From Lagopus muta (taxonomy: Eukaryota; Chordata; Aves; Galliformes; Phasianidae): 64,000 nt of DNA. Position numbers and translations under genes: made by a program. Positions 1 through 13,431 of the stretch are shown here, piece after piece. The stretch covers positions 17,619,501 through 17,683,500 of the forward strand of contig NC_064443.1 of assembly GCF_023343835.1 (NCBI RefSeq), read 5' to 3'. Below the pieces are notes generated by a model. It made no database searches. It had not been told where the DNA came from and saw only the letters and a program-made list of their open reading frames with translations. Within the stretch, counting starts at the first letter, position 1. Every line of letters begins with the position of its first letter.

Positions 1-3000
1 AGCACAACAATCTACCATTGCAAGTCTCCACATTGTTACTTTAATGATGCACAATCTGTTAGCTATCTGAAGACTGTAAACAGACTAATATTTCGAGAAG
101 TATGGGATAAATCACCCATTTAGAAGCAGTGAAGAGAAAATGATGAAGCTCCAAGTGTGTTGTGAAGCAGTGAATAAGAATGTATTACACCACAGGAAAC
201 CATCAATATTTGTTTATTATGTCAGTGTGAGAAATAAATCTGTTAGCTAATTTGTATTCTCGTCACTTAATTCCACTGCTTCAGCATGAGTTTTTGTGTT
301 TTGGTTTGACTGCTACACAGCTGCTTAATGGTGCTATCAAATATTCTGAAGTCATGGTCTCCTGGAGATAGGGAGACACTGCAATGCATCATATCAATCC
401 TGCATTTCTTTAGGTGTCACTCCAATGCTTTGTACCTCTTTGTCTTCTTCTGTATGGAATTTATCTGATATAGTCATGTTCATGACTTTCAACCAGTGCC
501 AGAATTTAGTTATGATGTGATGAACAGAAGGGCTCAATGTGTGTCTAAGCTCCCTTCTTTGGACTGCTCCTTCTTGATGCAACTGAACTTTGTGGTGACA
601 CTGAAATGATGGTTTGCTGTTTTGGGCCTTTTTCATTTTCTCTTGGATTCATTTTTTTTTTCCTCCTTGCTGATGAGATTGCAGTTTCCATTTCTGAGCC
701 ACTAAGTGATCTGCATAACAGCTTTTGGCTCATGTTCTTTTGGCAGCTAGAAGTCAAAATCTACATGGTTGTGTGCACATGTCTGCTTGCTGGCATTAAA
801 GGAATGGAAAGGGAAATGATGGTTTTCTGTTCTTTAAAAGTCATGCAGCTGAAAAAGTAGAGTTGCTACAAGTTTCCATGGGCCTGACTTGAGTTCAGTT
901 GGGTTTGCAATCCTGAAGTTGTCTTGGGGAACCAAGTTAATTGTTCTGCTAGTCGTTCAGGCCAGCTGACCGTTTTATGAAACTGGATCAGGAATCAGAT
1001 AGCTTATTTAGTTTTCTGCTTCTCTCAAATTCTTCTGCCAACAAATATTATCTGAATTGTTTGTTCAGGAAAGATTTTATAAAGGTCTTTTTAAAAACCT
1101 CATTTCAAAATCCTGCTGTAAAGGGCTGCAAAGGTTATGAGGGTTTGCTTTGTCTTCCACTACCATTTCTTCATTGATCATCTAATTTTTGCCATTTAAT
1201 AAATGTCTGCATAACTGCAAGACAGAAGTTGGATTGATTCTAACCATTGGACTGAAGGCATTTCAGCAAGGTAAAGAAAACAAACATTGGTATAATGTGG
1301 AAGGAATATTAATCTACACAGAAGTATATTTTAGGAGCCTATGGATCAAATAGGTAAAAATGTGGGGTGAGGAGAGAAGGAAAATACTTTTATTAGAAGT
1401 ATTGGTTGTAATAAGTGTTTACTAAATGATGAATGTTTTATGCTATGACATTAAGCTGTAGATAAAGGTTTCCAAACTCATATCTAAATTCTTTCCATCT
1501 CCAAACTGAAAAATGCTTCTCTGAGAGTCCACATGCAGATAATTAAGTAGAATGAGAAGTGAAGAAGTGCAAGTAAATTAAAGGAATTAATAGATTTATT
1601 TAACAATTCAGTCAAAAACATCATGCACGATGAAGCTACTGTCTTCAAACGGAATATTAAATAACATGGGACTTCAGTTTAAATTATAAGGGATTCCTGT
1701 TTCAGAGAAAGCAGCAAACAAAAATTGTTTAAAGACTTACCTGATTCCCAGGAAGCAATCAAGGATAAGGAGGTAATCCAAATGAACAATTTGTAATGAA
1801 TAATGTGTTTGTTAGTATCTTTTTTCCTTGCAATCTGTGCATCAAAGAAATGGGTTTTTCAGCTCTTTCTGATGGGAGAACACTCGTGACCTCCTCACCA
1901 GAGGAGCAGCAGATGTGGTGTGGTGTGGTCTGAATCATACACTTTACATGGGGGAAAAAAACAGTGACAACAACTTCTCATATCTTCTGGCCTTCTGCAC
2001 TCTCAAATAAGATGTGCCAAGGACACTTCATTGCCCTGAGACCAAAAGAATAGAGTCAGAACCCACACGCAAACTCACCCAGGTTTCTTGGCCATCAGCT
2101 CTCTTATTTCCTTCTCAGCAGGGAAGAGCAGTGCTGTCACAAGGATTGCACACTCTTCAAAGAGATTTGTATTGTACTGAACAGAGCTTGTTCACACCGC
2201 TGGGGCTATACAGTGTAACATGAACAAGCATCTCTGCTTTCCATATTGCACTAGAAGTCAATGTATTGAATCATAGCAGTAAAAGTGACAAATACTTCTT
2301 CTCTTTTTTTAATTGCATTTCAACATGAAAGGAGTGGAAAAAAATCACTCAGCCCTTCAGAACTTGGAATATCCTTGGCCTCTAGATGTCTTTCTGAATG
2401 AAATCATTCCAAATTTCATTACTTGTTTGCAGATTATCAAGTGCATTATGCCTTCATTGGTTCATTTAAATCTCTGCACATTCCACAGAGTCATTTTAGT
2501 GTCAGTTGATTTACTAGCTGTAAAATTTCAAATAAAGAGCGGAAGACAAGGACGGCTATGTTTGCTATACCTGCAATATAAAAGGAGCTATAGAGAAGTT
2601 AAACAATAATTCAAAATTATATCTAAACAGACAAAAGCAAAATCTCAAGGTCTTATCCTCCGCTTGTGAAAATTTCTATAGTGCGTAGTAAAAAATGTGA
2701 AGCAGAAGTAAACAATATAATACAAGGCAAATAACAATGTGGTAAGGAGGAAACTGCCATCATTGCAGACTCTACAAACAAAAGGATTAGGACATTGACA
2801 AGACAATATGTAATTTTATCAAATATCTTTCAGTGACATCTTTGAGAAGAAAATCTTGTATACAATAAAAGCAAATAAATTGATTCCAAGATCTACTATT
2901 TTGAATGAAAAGGAATGCACAAATGGCACTGTCATAAAAATCTATTAATCATGTTCCACAGTTGAAGAATGGCTACAAATACTCTTTATCCCTCATATCC

Positions 3001-6000
3001 CGTGGGGCATGTTAATGTAATCCTTTCAGTATGGGTAGGTTACAAATAAATAAATCCTACTTTTTCTTCCAAAGTGCAGGAAAGGCCCTGGCAGCGGAAC
3101 AGATATGATTTCACTTTGCATGGGTGAGACCATATACTGCCCCTTGTATTACTGCCCAGCACATAGATCAGCTGCCTACTGCAGCTCTCTGCAAAGCCAG
3201 TGCAGGAGCTAGAGCCCGTGTCACTCTCCTAATCAAGTTATACAATGGGTTTTCTGGGAAAAAGGGGAAAAAAGCAATTCATCACAATTGCTAACATGTG
3301 GACCACCTGAAAATGAGTTGGATCCCAATAGATACCTGTAGACCCTGTGTGCTCTTGAGAGAAGCGTTTGATGCCAGGGGTAGTGATCAGAAACTTGTCT
3401 AAACATATCCCTGAGAATAAAAACTCAGTTAACAGTAATTTGTGTCCTTGATTCTTTCTCAGTTGAGGAAAAAAATCATGAGCAGTACATGGAAGGAATA
3501 CACACATTGTCTGTGTAGGAAAAAATTTCATATGAAGCTCTATAGCTGCTCTTCTGTAATTTAGTGTTCCTTATTAGCTAATTTAAGTGATGTGATTAAG
3601 ACATTAGCTCCTTATTTCAAAGCTTTTGGGGAAGTATCAATTTGGTTTGACGCCCACTGAAATTAAATATAGATGTATTTCCTATTTGTGATGCAGTCCC
3701 TAAGCCTAATCTGGGCATTTCTTAGTCCAGGTTTAGAGCTATAAACTCCCAAGCCGGTAAATGAGATCGTTAGGTTTTCAGGCTCTGCAGCAGAAAACCA
3801 ATACAGGATCCTTCTGAACCAAATATATTATGGATCCAGGGAGCTGCTCTCTGGGTTCACTCACTGAGACTAATCTAGCTCCTGGCTGAGCGTAAACCTT
3901 AGAGTAAAGGCAGATTTGGAAAGAAGGTGAGGAATTATCAAAGAACTAAGTGCAGCAATTCCATAATCTTTTAATGTTGTTCTTTGAAGTATATGTGATA
4001 CAACAATACCACCCAAAAAAAGCCTTCTAGCTAAAATTTGGCCTTAAAAGGCCTTTTGAATGGTATCTATTGATGAGTTACTTTGGCCGTTCTTTTCAAA
4101 TTGGTAGAAAAATTGAATGTCTGCAGTCTGCCTCATCAGTGCGAAAAGCAACATGGATACTGTTTTTCCATCATTAATCATCTTTAATTAATATTAGAAA
4201 ATCATTTATTCCTTTGTCAAATGAAGCCCACATGAAGTGTGATAATCACGGCATGCATAGCACAGTGAATAAAGCACTATGTGAATAATAGCACTATGTT
4301 GCTGGAGTTTGGGGAGGGTTTAGGAAAATTAAAAGTATCTCTAAGGGAATCATGAGAAGTATTAGTGGTTTTGTGATTTCTTTTTATGCATAGACAATAT
4401 TTTTTAAAGATTGGAAATTGAAGCCTTATTTCCACGTGTTGATACTGTGTGTACCAAAAATTGTATTCTATAGAGAAGAGTTTTTAATCTGTTCTCACAT
4501 TGAAAACATCCTTCAAGAGCATTCAGCCATAGTATTTCCTCAGGTTGTTTTGGGCCTAAAATGTCCAAAGCAGTTGTGTGTGCCCATCTATTTGTACGTA
4601 TTGTATTAAATGTCTTTAATGTGTCTTAGACTGTTAGGTTTAGTAATGACTGGATCCTCATGGGAGACGGTAGAGAAAAAGTAATGTGAGCACAGTGTAC
4701 TTCCCTGTGTATATATGACTGTGTTTTTCTAGGTGCTCAGTGTGCTGGCTATTACAATTCTGTGCTCAGCTATTCCTTAAGATCAGAAGATAAAGGCTTC
4801 TGTCCACATAACTGACTCTCAGTGCCATCTGAATGCACCCATTCTCTTTCCATCTCTGTGTAACAAATGGCTTTCTCTTTCCATGATAACATTAACAATT
4901 ACATGGATTTTGTTCTCATGATAAGCTTATACATAGATTATAATAACTGGACTAAGTGAGTGTAACTTGCTTCTTGCAGTTCAAGCTCTTAGTGTAAACC
5001 TTTCCTTTTCTGACAGCATTATGTTCCTTCCTCTTGTTGATGACTGCAGGTTTGTTTGCAGAAGATACTTCTCATTTTCAGAGATGTACAATGAAATATT
5101 TCTCACATGTACAGCGAATCATTTTCCTAAAGGAACAGACCACATCCCCTAGCTTATTCAAGGTCACACTTGGCTGCTGTTTGCTTTTGGAGGGTTGAGG
5201 TTTGGCTTGGTTTGGTTTTTTTTGGAGTCTGCAGAATAGCAAGATAAGAAAGAGAACAGAATAATCTTTGTTGGCCCAACTGTGAACTTTTTTTTTTATC
5301 ATTATGAATTGGCAGCAACTCCAAAAGACATTTTCATTTTAATGGATTTTCATCCATCTTATTTCAACCACTGCATCCTGAACCTGTCTTACTTTCTTTT
5401 ACTTCTTTGTTTTGTTCAGGGCAGAAACCTCACTAAGGCTCGCTCTGGGTAGGTCATGTAGCGCTGAGACAAGTATCTCATCTTCCCTGTAGTGAAGCTG
5501 AGAATATCTTAAGCTTCTTTATTTTTTTATGAAACAGAAGTTCAAAAGTTCATCTTACACAGACTTCAGCTGTGCTGAGGAAGAAAAGGAAAGTCCTTAA
5601 GAGATAAATAGTGTAACAATGAGAAAATGAAAAACAGCCTTGGCAAGGATGACTCCTTTTAATTAGGCCAAGATTAAAGCTTTTCTTCGCTCCCTCTTTG
5701 GGAGTGTGGATATGCATGCCTTTTGGGTAATCTTACAAGACAGAGAATGGAGGAAAAAGATTTTAAGTCTGTACTTGTGTGAAGAGAAATTTGGAAGTTT
5801 GTTTCATCCCAAATAGTGATGGAATTCATGGTGTAAAGCTGCATTCTACATTGCTGATAGAATCTCAGCATAGATTCTAAGAAAATATTATTTGGATTGG
5901 AATGAATGTATGAGAAACTCTGCATTCAGTTCACCTACAATCCCCATTCTGTATTCTTTCATATTAATATACTTCCTAGTTGAAGACATCTTTGAATCTG

Positions 6001-7150
6001 TACATATATTATGGGGGGCAGTCCTTGTTCTGCTTTGAAAAGCTAAGAGCTCTAATCGCAAAAAAAGCTCCAGGGCAACTATTGATTATCTCAACAAGTT
6101 TGTATTGTTAAGTTAAATGTAGACTCCATGTAGTTTTGACCTCATCTAGATCTCATATTCGATTATCCTTCATTCGCAGCATTCATGCCACCATGGTACA
6201 AGCCTTATGGCCTCTCTTCATTATTTTCTAATTTCTATTCTTTGAACTATTTTCCTACAGCAAATACTGACCAATTAAGTCCAAAAAGCAACACAGTGAT
6301 GATGATCTATAAGAGTACAAATCATATTCTTCTCTTAAGGTGCAGTGTTTCCACTTGTTCAGTGGAAGGTCAGATTAGATGATGATAATAAGCTCTTCTA
6401 TCCCAAAAATCTCTAAACTAAGCCACGCACTTACTCTCAGAATGGCATACTGTGGTGAGAAACCTTGCAATTCAGAGCCCTTCCTTAAATAACAGATGAA
6501 ATTACCTGGCGAACCCAAAGTCGCCCATTTGGGCAGCCAATAAGAACCCTCTGTTATTTTGTACGCCATTTATAGTCCTCTTTTTGGTTGTTAAATTTAA
6601 GAGTTCAGTACATGACATCTGATTATATATAATTGAATCATTTTCTGTCCTGACCTCGTATTGTTGACAAATTCTGACATGCACATAGCAGATATTTCCT
6701 CTTGCCCATACACGATTAATAGAGCTATTTCTGGTTTCAGTTTAATCTAGTCTGCACAATAGAACTGCATGTTCTATCTGGGTTGTTTAGCGCAGATTCA
6801 TTCAGACTAAATTCTAAAGCCTAAAATCTGGGACCTTATAATCTCATGCTTCTGAATTTGTGTGGGCTCGGTAAGAAAAGAAAAGATGATTCTTGATACG
6901 TCATGTCTCCAGTGCTGGAAGAATATAGCAAACACGCATCACTTATTTACAAAGAAAATAATATACTTTTACATACTGCTAATAGGAGGAGGTTAACCTG
7001 CTAAGTGTTCTGCCCCATAAGCTTGTGTCCATAGCTAATATTTGAAGTAACAGGCTTTGCAGACCTATCAAAGCCAACCTTGGTTAAGTGAACAAGTACA
7101 TGGCAAGAAAACTCATATTTCACCCCCAAATCTCCCAGTAAGTTTCCTAA

Positions 7151-7151
<1 letters not shown>
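1..7151. other. Unique non-coding DNA, no gene recognised
   Basis: Open frames here are under 100 codons, occur on both strands without preference, and resemble no protein family I know. The sequence is AT-leaning and CpG-poor, as expected for avian intergenic or intronic DNA. A TATA-like word (TATAAAAG at 2577-2584) has no other promoter feature around it. Short exons without long frames could be missed. Confidence 0.6.

Positions 7152-7191
<40 letters not shown>
7152..7191 (+). repeat. (A)40 homopolymer tract
   Basis: Forty consecutive A residues lie between CCTAAC and CCCAG. It could be a simple homopolymer or the tail of a retrocopy; no recognisable retrocopy body lies directly upstream. 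The lysine-run and phenylalanine-run open frames crossing it are artefacts of the tract. Confidence 0.9.
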
Positions 7192-7193
<2 letters not shown>

Positions 7194-8247
7194 CAGTTCA
7201 CAAAACAGTGCAAGTCTTTTTTTCATGCATCTCAGTAATCTCATAGTCTGACACTAAAGGTTTAATGGAAACTCGTTAATGTTCGCTTATTACAGTGCAG
7301 AAATGTAGTTTGAACTACATTTTGATCTCAAGGACACACTACACATGAATCCTCATGCTAAAGAATAAGTTAAGTTTTGAGTAATTCCAAGTGTATCAGT
7401 GAAACTACCATGGCAATTTTATATTGTGAAAGAGGGAGACAGTTATAATGGAGCTAGTTAGGAAACATGCTTCTGTATTGAGAAAATGCAACAAGAAAGG
7501 CTTTTGTTTACTGTTTATATAATTTTAGGACATATGTAGAATCTGTTCATCGTTAACAACTTTGTAATTTTTTTGTGTAATTCACATCTACTGAACATGA
7601 CTTCCTCTTTTTTTTTTATTTTTTTTTGTGTTTGTTTGTTTCTTTTAGGATGACAGATTTCCTTTTTACCCTGAGAACCCACAAGTAGTGCTATAATTGT
7701 TCCTGAGGTTGGAAGGGGCTGGTGACTCCACTCTCAGTGATGGGCCATGTAATTCCACTAAGTTGTTTTGGAGCCATCTGTAATTATAGTAATTAACTTC
7801 TCTGTTTTTTTCCTCTAAGAAGGTACCATTATTTTGCATTTCTCTCTCTCCAAGTATCTCCTGGTGTTTATTACTTCTATCCAAAGCTAATTGAGCCAAA
7901 TTTCACCCTAAATCATGTCAGAGAGTTTTTGTTTCGTAATGGCTGTAATACAATGACACTACTATAGAGGGACAAGGATCTACACCCAAACTTCTGGTCT
8001 TTCCCTGGCCAAATATGGCAATATGTAAATATCTGAGGGCAAATGTGCAAATGAGAAAGGAAATTATCAAAATTAGCAGATTTTAGGAGCAAAGTGGAAA
8101 TCTGTGCAGAAAATAAGAGGGCGACAAAACAAAAACCTGCTTGTAGTGAGAGAAGATTAGTTGTTCTTTTCTTTACCCAACTTAAAGGAGCCTTTTGTAG
8201 GCATCACGTGTGCCGTATATCTTTCTTATCTTGCTCTACACAGCTTT
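7192..8247. other. Unique non-coding DNA
   Basis: No gene or recognisable interspersed repeat is seen. There are short T-rich runs near 7610-7627 and weak CR1-like wording near 7707-7725 that I do not consider sufficient for a call. Confidence 0.5.
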
Positions 8248-8397
8248 GTTTGTCTAATATCTGCTCGGCAGCTGACCGACTTTATTAATCTTCATTCCCC
8301 CGCATAGTCTCTGTAATAATCCTCGGATATTATTTATCTTTGTTTGACTTACATCTCCTCAGCAGTTTCCCTCTGACGTTGTTCATCTTCATTCCCC
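8248..8397 (-). repeat. Degenerate ~95 bp direct repeat
   Basis: Two similar segments, 8248-8300 and 8342-8397, both open with GTTTG and a TAATATCTGCTC- or TTACATCTCCTC-like stretch and both close with ATCTTCATTCCCC. The spacer between them (8304-8341) and the following 8401-8446 look like further, more decayed half units of about 48 bp. The strand is given as minus because the neighbouring primer-binding-site-like sequence reads on that strand. This may be the leader or LTR of an old retroelement, or a decayed minisatellite. Confidence 0.5.
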
Positions 8398-8720
8398 AAA
8401 TATCCGCCGAGCAGTCGTTGTCTGACATTGCTCAGCCCAGATCCCCTCACTCGCCATCAGCAAGAGTTCCCTCAATCCTTCTTTATTTGTGGGTCGCCCA
8501 ACCAGCCGTCGCGTAACATCGCTTATGTACATTAGAAACGATCATATAACGAAGTTCAATTTCTTTTCACTTCCTGGCACATCTAGCAGTCATCATCTGG
8601 CACCATTTGTTTCAGTCTTCAGGGGTACTCCGGGTTCATTTATCTTGATCCTAGGCGAATCATAGGGTGATCACATGTAGCTTTGCTCTGTCTGCGCCAT
8701 GGTGGATGCTGCAGTTTGGT
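8398..8720 (-). mobile_element. Possible retroviral LTR/leader remnant
   Basis: Read on the minus strand, a segment ending GACTGAAACA is followed by AA and then TGGTGCCAGATGATG (8591-8605). This arrangement is typical of an LTR 3' end followed by a tRNA primer-binding site, which starts TGG opposite the CCA end of the tRNA. A GATAAA word lies upstream at about 8640-8655 in the putative R/U5. The patch from 8200 to 8720 has many more CpG dinucleotides than its surroundings, suggesting separate origin. No gag, pol or env frame is present, and I cannot place the other LTR end or a target-site duplication. It could equally be unrelated CpG-rich unique DNA. Confidence 0.3.
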
Positions 8721-10247
8721 GGCTTCCCACCTCCCCTTCCCTCTCCCACACAGAAAAAAAAGCTTTGGAACCTGCAGGCATGGTTTGGCAATATGAGCTC
8801 TTTGAAGTCTGTGGTACCCTTGTATTTAAAAAAAAAAAAACCCTAACATGGGAAATTAATTGGGCTCCTCCAGATGAGCTGAATCAAGATGTTCACCATT
8901 GTTCACAAATGCCTCTCTGTGACAAATGAGGAATTTGCAACAAAAGGATAGGTTGCACTGAGGAAACCTTCAGATCTTTGTGAGATTTCTCACGTGCCTT
9001 CAACGCAGGGAAAAAGAAAATGGGTGTAAATCTTCCTTATTTCAGAAGAGATCTGTCCAGATTCCTTTTTCAATGCTGGGAGGTGCTGTGTGATCTTTCC
9101 CATGAGAGAAAAATCTACCACAAAGCCAGGCACCAGGCCTTGGCCAAGAACTGACAAATGTACAAGAATTGTTAGTAAGAATCAAATGTTACTACATATA
9201 TTTGTGCTATTAAAACTTGAATAGCTCTTGAAGTTTAACTTAAGTTAAGTCTCCTGCAGTGTGGGCAGCGCTTTGCACACCTGGACAAAACATAATTTTC
9301 TGACTCATGATATTGAAAGTGGACTAATGTTTTTAATGAGGAGAAAAAGGCCCTCCAGAGATGCTGTCCTTTTTTCTTTATCTAGGAGCGTTTTCCATCC
9401 AAGTCTTGATGGGTCTGTTTGGGCTAACACAGCCAAAGCACCACGCAACTTTCGGAAAAATTTAAGGTTTATGTCATATTTTATCTGAGAGCACAATTTC
9501 ACACTTTGAAGTTCTTTAAGTCAAAGCCTGTCCTCTTTTTCTTTAGTTTTGTTCTTCTTATAGGCAAGGCTAACACATTATTTCTAAATTTAAAAAGCTT
9601 GAGAAAAGAGTAGGTTCATCCCCTGCTAACAAAGGTGGCTGTGAGTTGGAGGATGTGTGGAGGCATGCCAGCTTCTTCTGCAAAACCAAGTCAGGCTCCT
9701 GCAAAGCTTCTGGTGTGGAGGTGCCATAGCATTTGGGTGACCTTGGGAAAGTGAGAAGGGGCATTTGCTGCATGGTGTTTGTTGCTGCTTTCCAGATCAG
9801 TGCAGTATGGTTTTATAACAGGAAGGTCTGGGTGATGAATTTGTGTGTCTGGGGCAGTAAGGAATCACAGAAGCTACGCTCCTTATGGTGGAAATGTGCT
9901 GCAGTGATAGCCTGCACATGGACACTTGAGTCTGTGTACCTAACTCTGCTTCAGTGTTATGGAAGATCAAGTCAAACTGTATTTTTTCTTTTTTTTCTTA
10001 TTAATGAGCACCTAAGCTAAACTTAACCTACAGTCTGTTATATCAGTGGGATGGCATCACTCTGAAGCTATTTTGATATGTAGAAGTGGAACTATCCCTA
10101 TCAAAACTGTGTAAAAATAACAAAACTCCATCAAAAAAAAGTAGAATAAAAAAGGATTCTGAATCTGAACTTTGTAAGAAATTGAGTCCTGACGAAGACA
10201 CTGAAAGCCAAATCAAACTTTGGATCCAGATTTCATGAACGTTCTGC
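8721..10247. other. Unique non-coding DNA
   Basis: Only short unrelated frames on both strands are seen. No repeat family, promoter or RNA gene is recognisable. Confidence 0.5.
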
Positions 10248-10273
10248 TTTTTTTTTTTTTTTTTTTTTTTTTT
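10248..10273 (+). repeat. (T)26 homopolymer tract
   Basis: Twenty-six consecutive T residues follow GTTCTGC and precede GTGGCAC. On the minus strand this is an A tract. No retrocopy body is recognised beside it. Confidence 0.9.
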
Positions 10274-13200
10274 GTGGCACTAACTGCATCCTCTGTATCT
10301 AGAATAATTACTTCAATTGGGAAAAACAGAGCAGCATACACAGTCTTCTTTACCCATATAAGCAGAGAAGGTTTTGGTCCTGTCCATTTATCTCCTTGAA
10401 GAACTGCACATGTTAATTAGTCTATAGAAATACAATACAAGTACCACAAGTGTCAAACACTGTGGTAATCAAAATTTAAACCTATTACTAGCTGCACATA
10501 ATCAATAAAGGCAGTGACACAGGTCACGGGGCTGGGAAGCACTTTGCAGGTCATCAGATCAGGTTGCCTGCTAGCATAGTCAATCTTGTCATACAGTCTT
10601 GTTCATAAACATCTCAAGAGTTACAGCTAGGGCTTTTGTTGTTTCTGAGATTGTTTTGAAAGGTCTTTACATATTTTATGACCAGGGGACTGTTTTTTGG
10701 TGGTGGTTTGTTGTTTGTTTTTTTTTTCCCCGTTTCTGATGTTCTGAACTGTAAATGACTTCATAAGGAGGTATCTCTGGGTTTGCTCCTGAAGGATTGC
10801 TGTTTCTACCCATGTGTTTCTGTTATTTTCTCTGTTCTCATCGTCTGAGTTTCAGTGGACCATGGAAAAAAAAAATTACAAAAGCTTGCATGCTTTTATC
10901 ACCATTTACCCTTAATAAGAACCCATCTTCAGCAAGCACTGACCAACATAAAGTTTTTCCAAAAATGTTTATAAATAGGTAAATAAAGCAGTAAGTAAAT
11001 AAGGACTTTTCAGCTGTCCTCACTAAAAGTTTGTTCAAATGAATGCACTCACACTACAGTAGTGAAATAAAATCTGGCCTTTCAAGACCAATGTAGTTTG
11101 CTGAATGCAAGCTATGCATCCCATCCTGTTATTGTGAACTTAAGTTGATGAGAATATTTGTAAAAGATGTGTGTGTGTCTAAGCTGGATGAACTCTTTGC
11201 TTATGGGATGCTCCAATGCAGTAGCCTTGCACTTATATCAGCCAAAAAAAGAGTATTCTTATCTGCAGGGTTTTACCTCTGAGAAGATTTTGTTTTTTAT
11301 TGTCTAATATTGCACCACAATTGCGTGTATTCAAATATATTTTATTAAAGCTACCAAAAATTCCTATAACTTTTTATGTGCTGCATAAATACAGCACGTG
11401 TGGCAGTCTTCAATACATCACCTGCTTTTATTTTTAACATAAAAATTTCCATAGAAGGTCTGGAAATTTTCAGGGTTGGGCTGCATGCAGGGCATGATGC
11501 ACTGCGGTGCTTGGGGCCACAGTCTACACGTATGGCTCCAGCACAGCAAGCAGTGCTGAGCAGGAGACCAAAAATCCTCCTAGGGAGGTGTGGAGCTAAA
11601 AGTAGGCAGTGCCAGATGGAAGATGAAGGCGACTCTGTGCCCCCCTCCATCTGCTTCCAGTCATCTTGAGGACAGTGTGGCAAAACTGCCTGCTGCTGGC
11701 TGAGTTGGAGAGGTGGATAGTGGTGAAAGAAACTGTGCTTCTTCTGTAATGACACTAATGCTCCCACAGGAATTGTGAGGGTAGAGGTGTGATGTACAGG
11801 TTAGCCCTGTTTCTGGCTTGTGCTGGGTGTGAAGCACTCACATCCTGAGGGCCACATTATGGCCCCGTGCAGAACTGGAGATGATTGCAGCCCTTGGTAA
11901 GATGGCTGCCCTGCTGCTGTTCATTCCCCTGCGCACAAGGCTGCAGAGCCCCAAGGAGTGGGCAGTGGGGCCAGAAGTACAGGAAAACAGGACCTCGTTA
12001 TTGGCCCAAAGGCCCATGTGTAAATAGCTGCTGTGTGGCTGACTCTTCTCTTTCCATCTCCCGTGGGGCATAACGCAGTGCAGACAGGAAACTCTGCCAC
12101 ATTTGTGCTCTGAGATAAATGTGCTGGTGATGCTTGGGCTGGGCAGGTTGGCTGGTCATTTATGGGTGCCCATAAACCAAAGCCAGTGCTTTCCATTCCT
12201 CCTAGCACTCACCCCTTGGAGTAAATGGGACACAGTTTGCTTCCTTTAGATGTGAGGGCATGAATTTGAGTTCTGCAAATAGGATTCCTCTTTACTTCCC
12301 CACACTGATCTACAAGGCAAAGGGAGAAAGGCAGCGAGCTCGCTCTGGTCAGGGCAGCAGCAAAGCCCCAGGGAGCTCAGGTCAATGAAGAGACAGCCGT
12401 GTTCTTGGGCTGATCCACTGCTCTTCTCAATGTTCATTTCTTCCCAGTTCCTGCTCCCTGGGGAATTTGCTGGCAAGTTTTATTTTGCAAGCTTTACTTT
12501 CTTTCTCCTAAGAAAAAGCCAGGTTAAGAGGTCACCCACTGGGATCTTTTGATGTGATGCTTCTCCAACTGCAAATGGCTTGGAAATGATTCTCAAAATT
12601 ATTTCTGTGCTATTTTCTACGAAGAAAAGTATTTGCACTGGAGATATTTGAAACATAAATGAGAGTCTTTTTTAGATAAAGACTTCTTTTTGTCCAATGA
12701 TCTGTTTTATTATGATAATTAAATATTCTTTAGTCTGTCTTTAAGGAGCACATCATTATTTGAGATTCTCTCACTTAGTGTTGCCATCTGTGAATCTCAG
12801 CATTTAAAAACACTGTTTAATGTTCTGAAAGTGTGTTCCTAGTCCTTACTCTGTGACCAGAGTCAACTGGTGATTTAGCATGTGGAAGACCATCTTCAAT
12901 CCCCCAAATCCTTACCCTTCCCACCCACCTCCCAATGTCCACTGTGTCCATGGCATGACAAACACCATTGCTTGCCTTCTGCAAAATCTTTAAGGAGCTC
13001 AGAGCACGTGGCAATAGATGTCTAAGGACCAGCTGGGCCATCTCTCTGTTGGTTCATGGGTACGTCCCATGAGTCAATGAAATCCCTCACCCAGATGCCA
13101 GTGGGGAGAAAGTTGTCAGGTAAAATGAAAGCATTTTCAGCCCCTAAATTTCTGCTGTTTCCTGGTATGGGACATGTTTTCATCTTAGAGTCTACCATTC

Positions 13201-13431
13201 GCTCTTCTAGATTCTGTTGGGTTTATTCCTCCTGCATTTGATCAACTCAAATGTTGATCATATGTCTAGAAATCTATGAACAAATGTCTGTCAAAGGCTA
13301 GGCTCTAATAACAGATGCCATGACTACCACCCATGCTTTTGTGATTTTTGTACGGAACAGATTGAGAATTCACCAACATGTTTTTTATTTAAATAGAAGT
13401 GCCAATTCATCAAAAATCTCTACCCGATGGA
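10274..13431. other. Unique non-coding DNA with a GC-richer patch
   Basis: From about 11.45 to 12.45 kb the sequence is more GC-rich but not CpG-rich, which lengthens chance open frames (138 codons on minus at 11351-11767, 97 codons on plus at 11376-11669, mutually overlapping). Neither has a recognisable domain, so I do not call them genes. An 8 bp perfect inverted repeat (TGATCAAC / GTTGATCA) is at 13239-13260 with a 6-base spacer. Confidence 0.5.

Noticed and set aside
2577..2584. TATAAAAG word
   Set aside because: No initiator at the right distance, no CpG enrichment and no downstream frame. Common by chance in AT-rich DNA.
5070..5180. Possible second MIR (CTCATTTTCAGAGATG ... TTCAAGGTCACACTTGGC)
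   Set aside because: Spacing between the two MIR-like words is wrong and the intervening sequence does not match.
6360..6415. CR1-tail-like wording (GGTCAGATTAGATGATG... TCCCAAAAATCTCT)
   Set aside because: The match is short and lacks the preceding CR1 landmarks and the terminal ATTCTATG repeats.
10526..10600. Possible reversed old CR1 (GGAAGCACTTTGCAGGTCATCAGATCAGG)
   Set aside because: Only a limited stretch resembles the family, and neighbouring landmarks are missing.
11351..11767. 138-codon minus-strand frame overlapping a 97-codon plus-strand frame
   Set aside because: It lies in a GC-richer patch where stops are rare. No domain, signal peptide or splice context is recognised.
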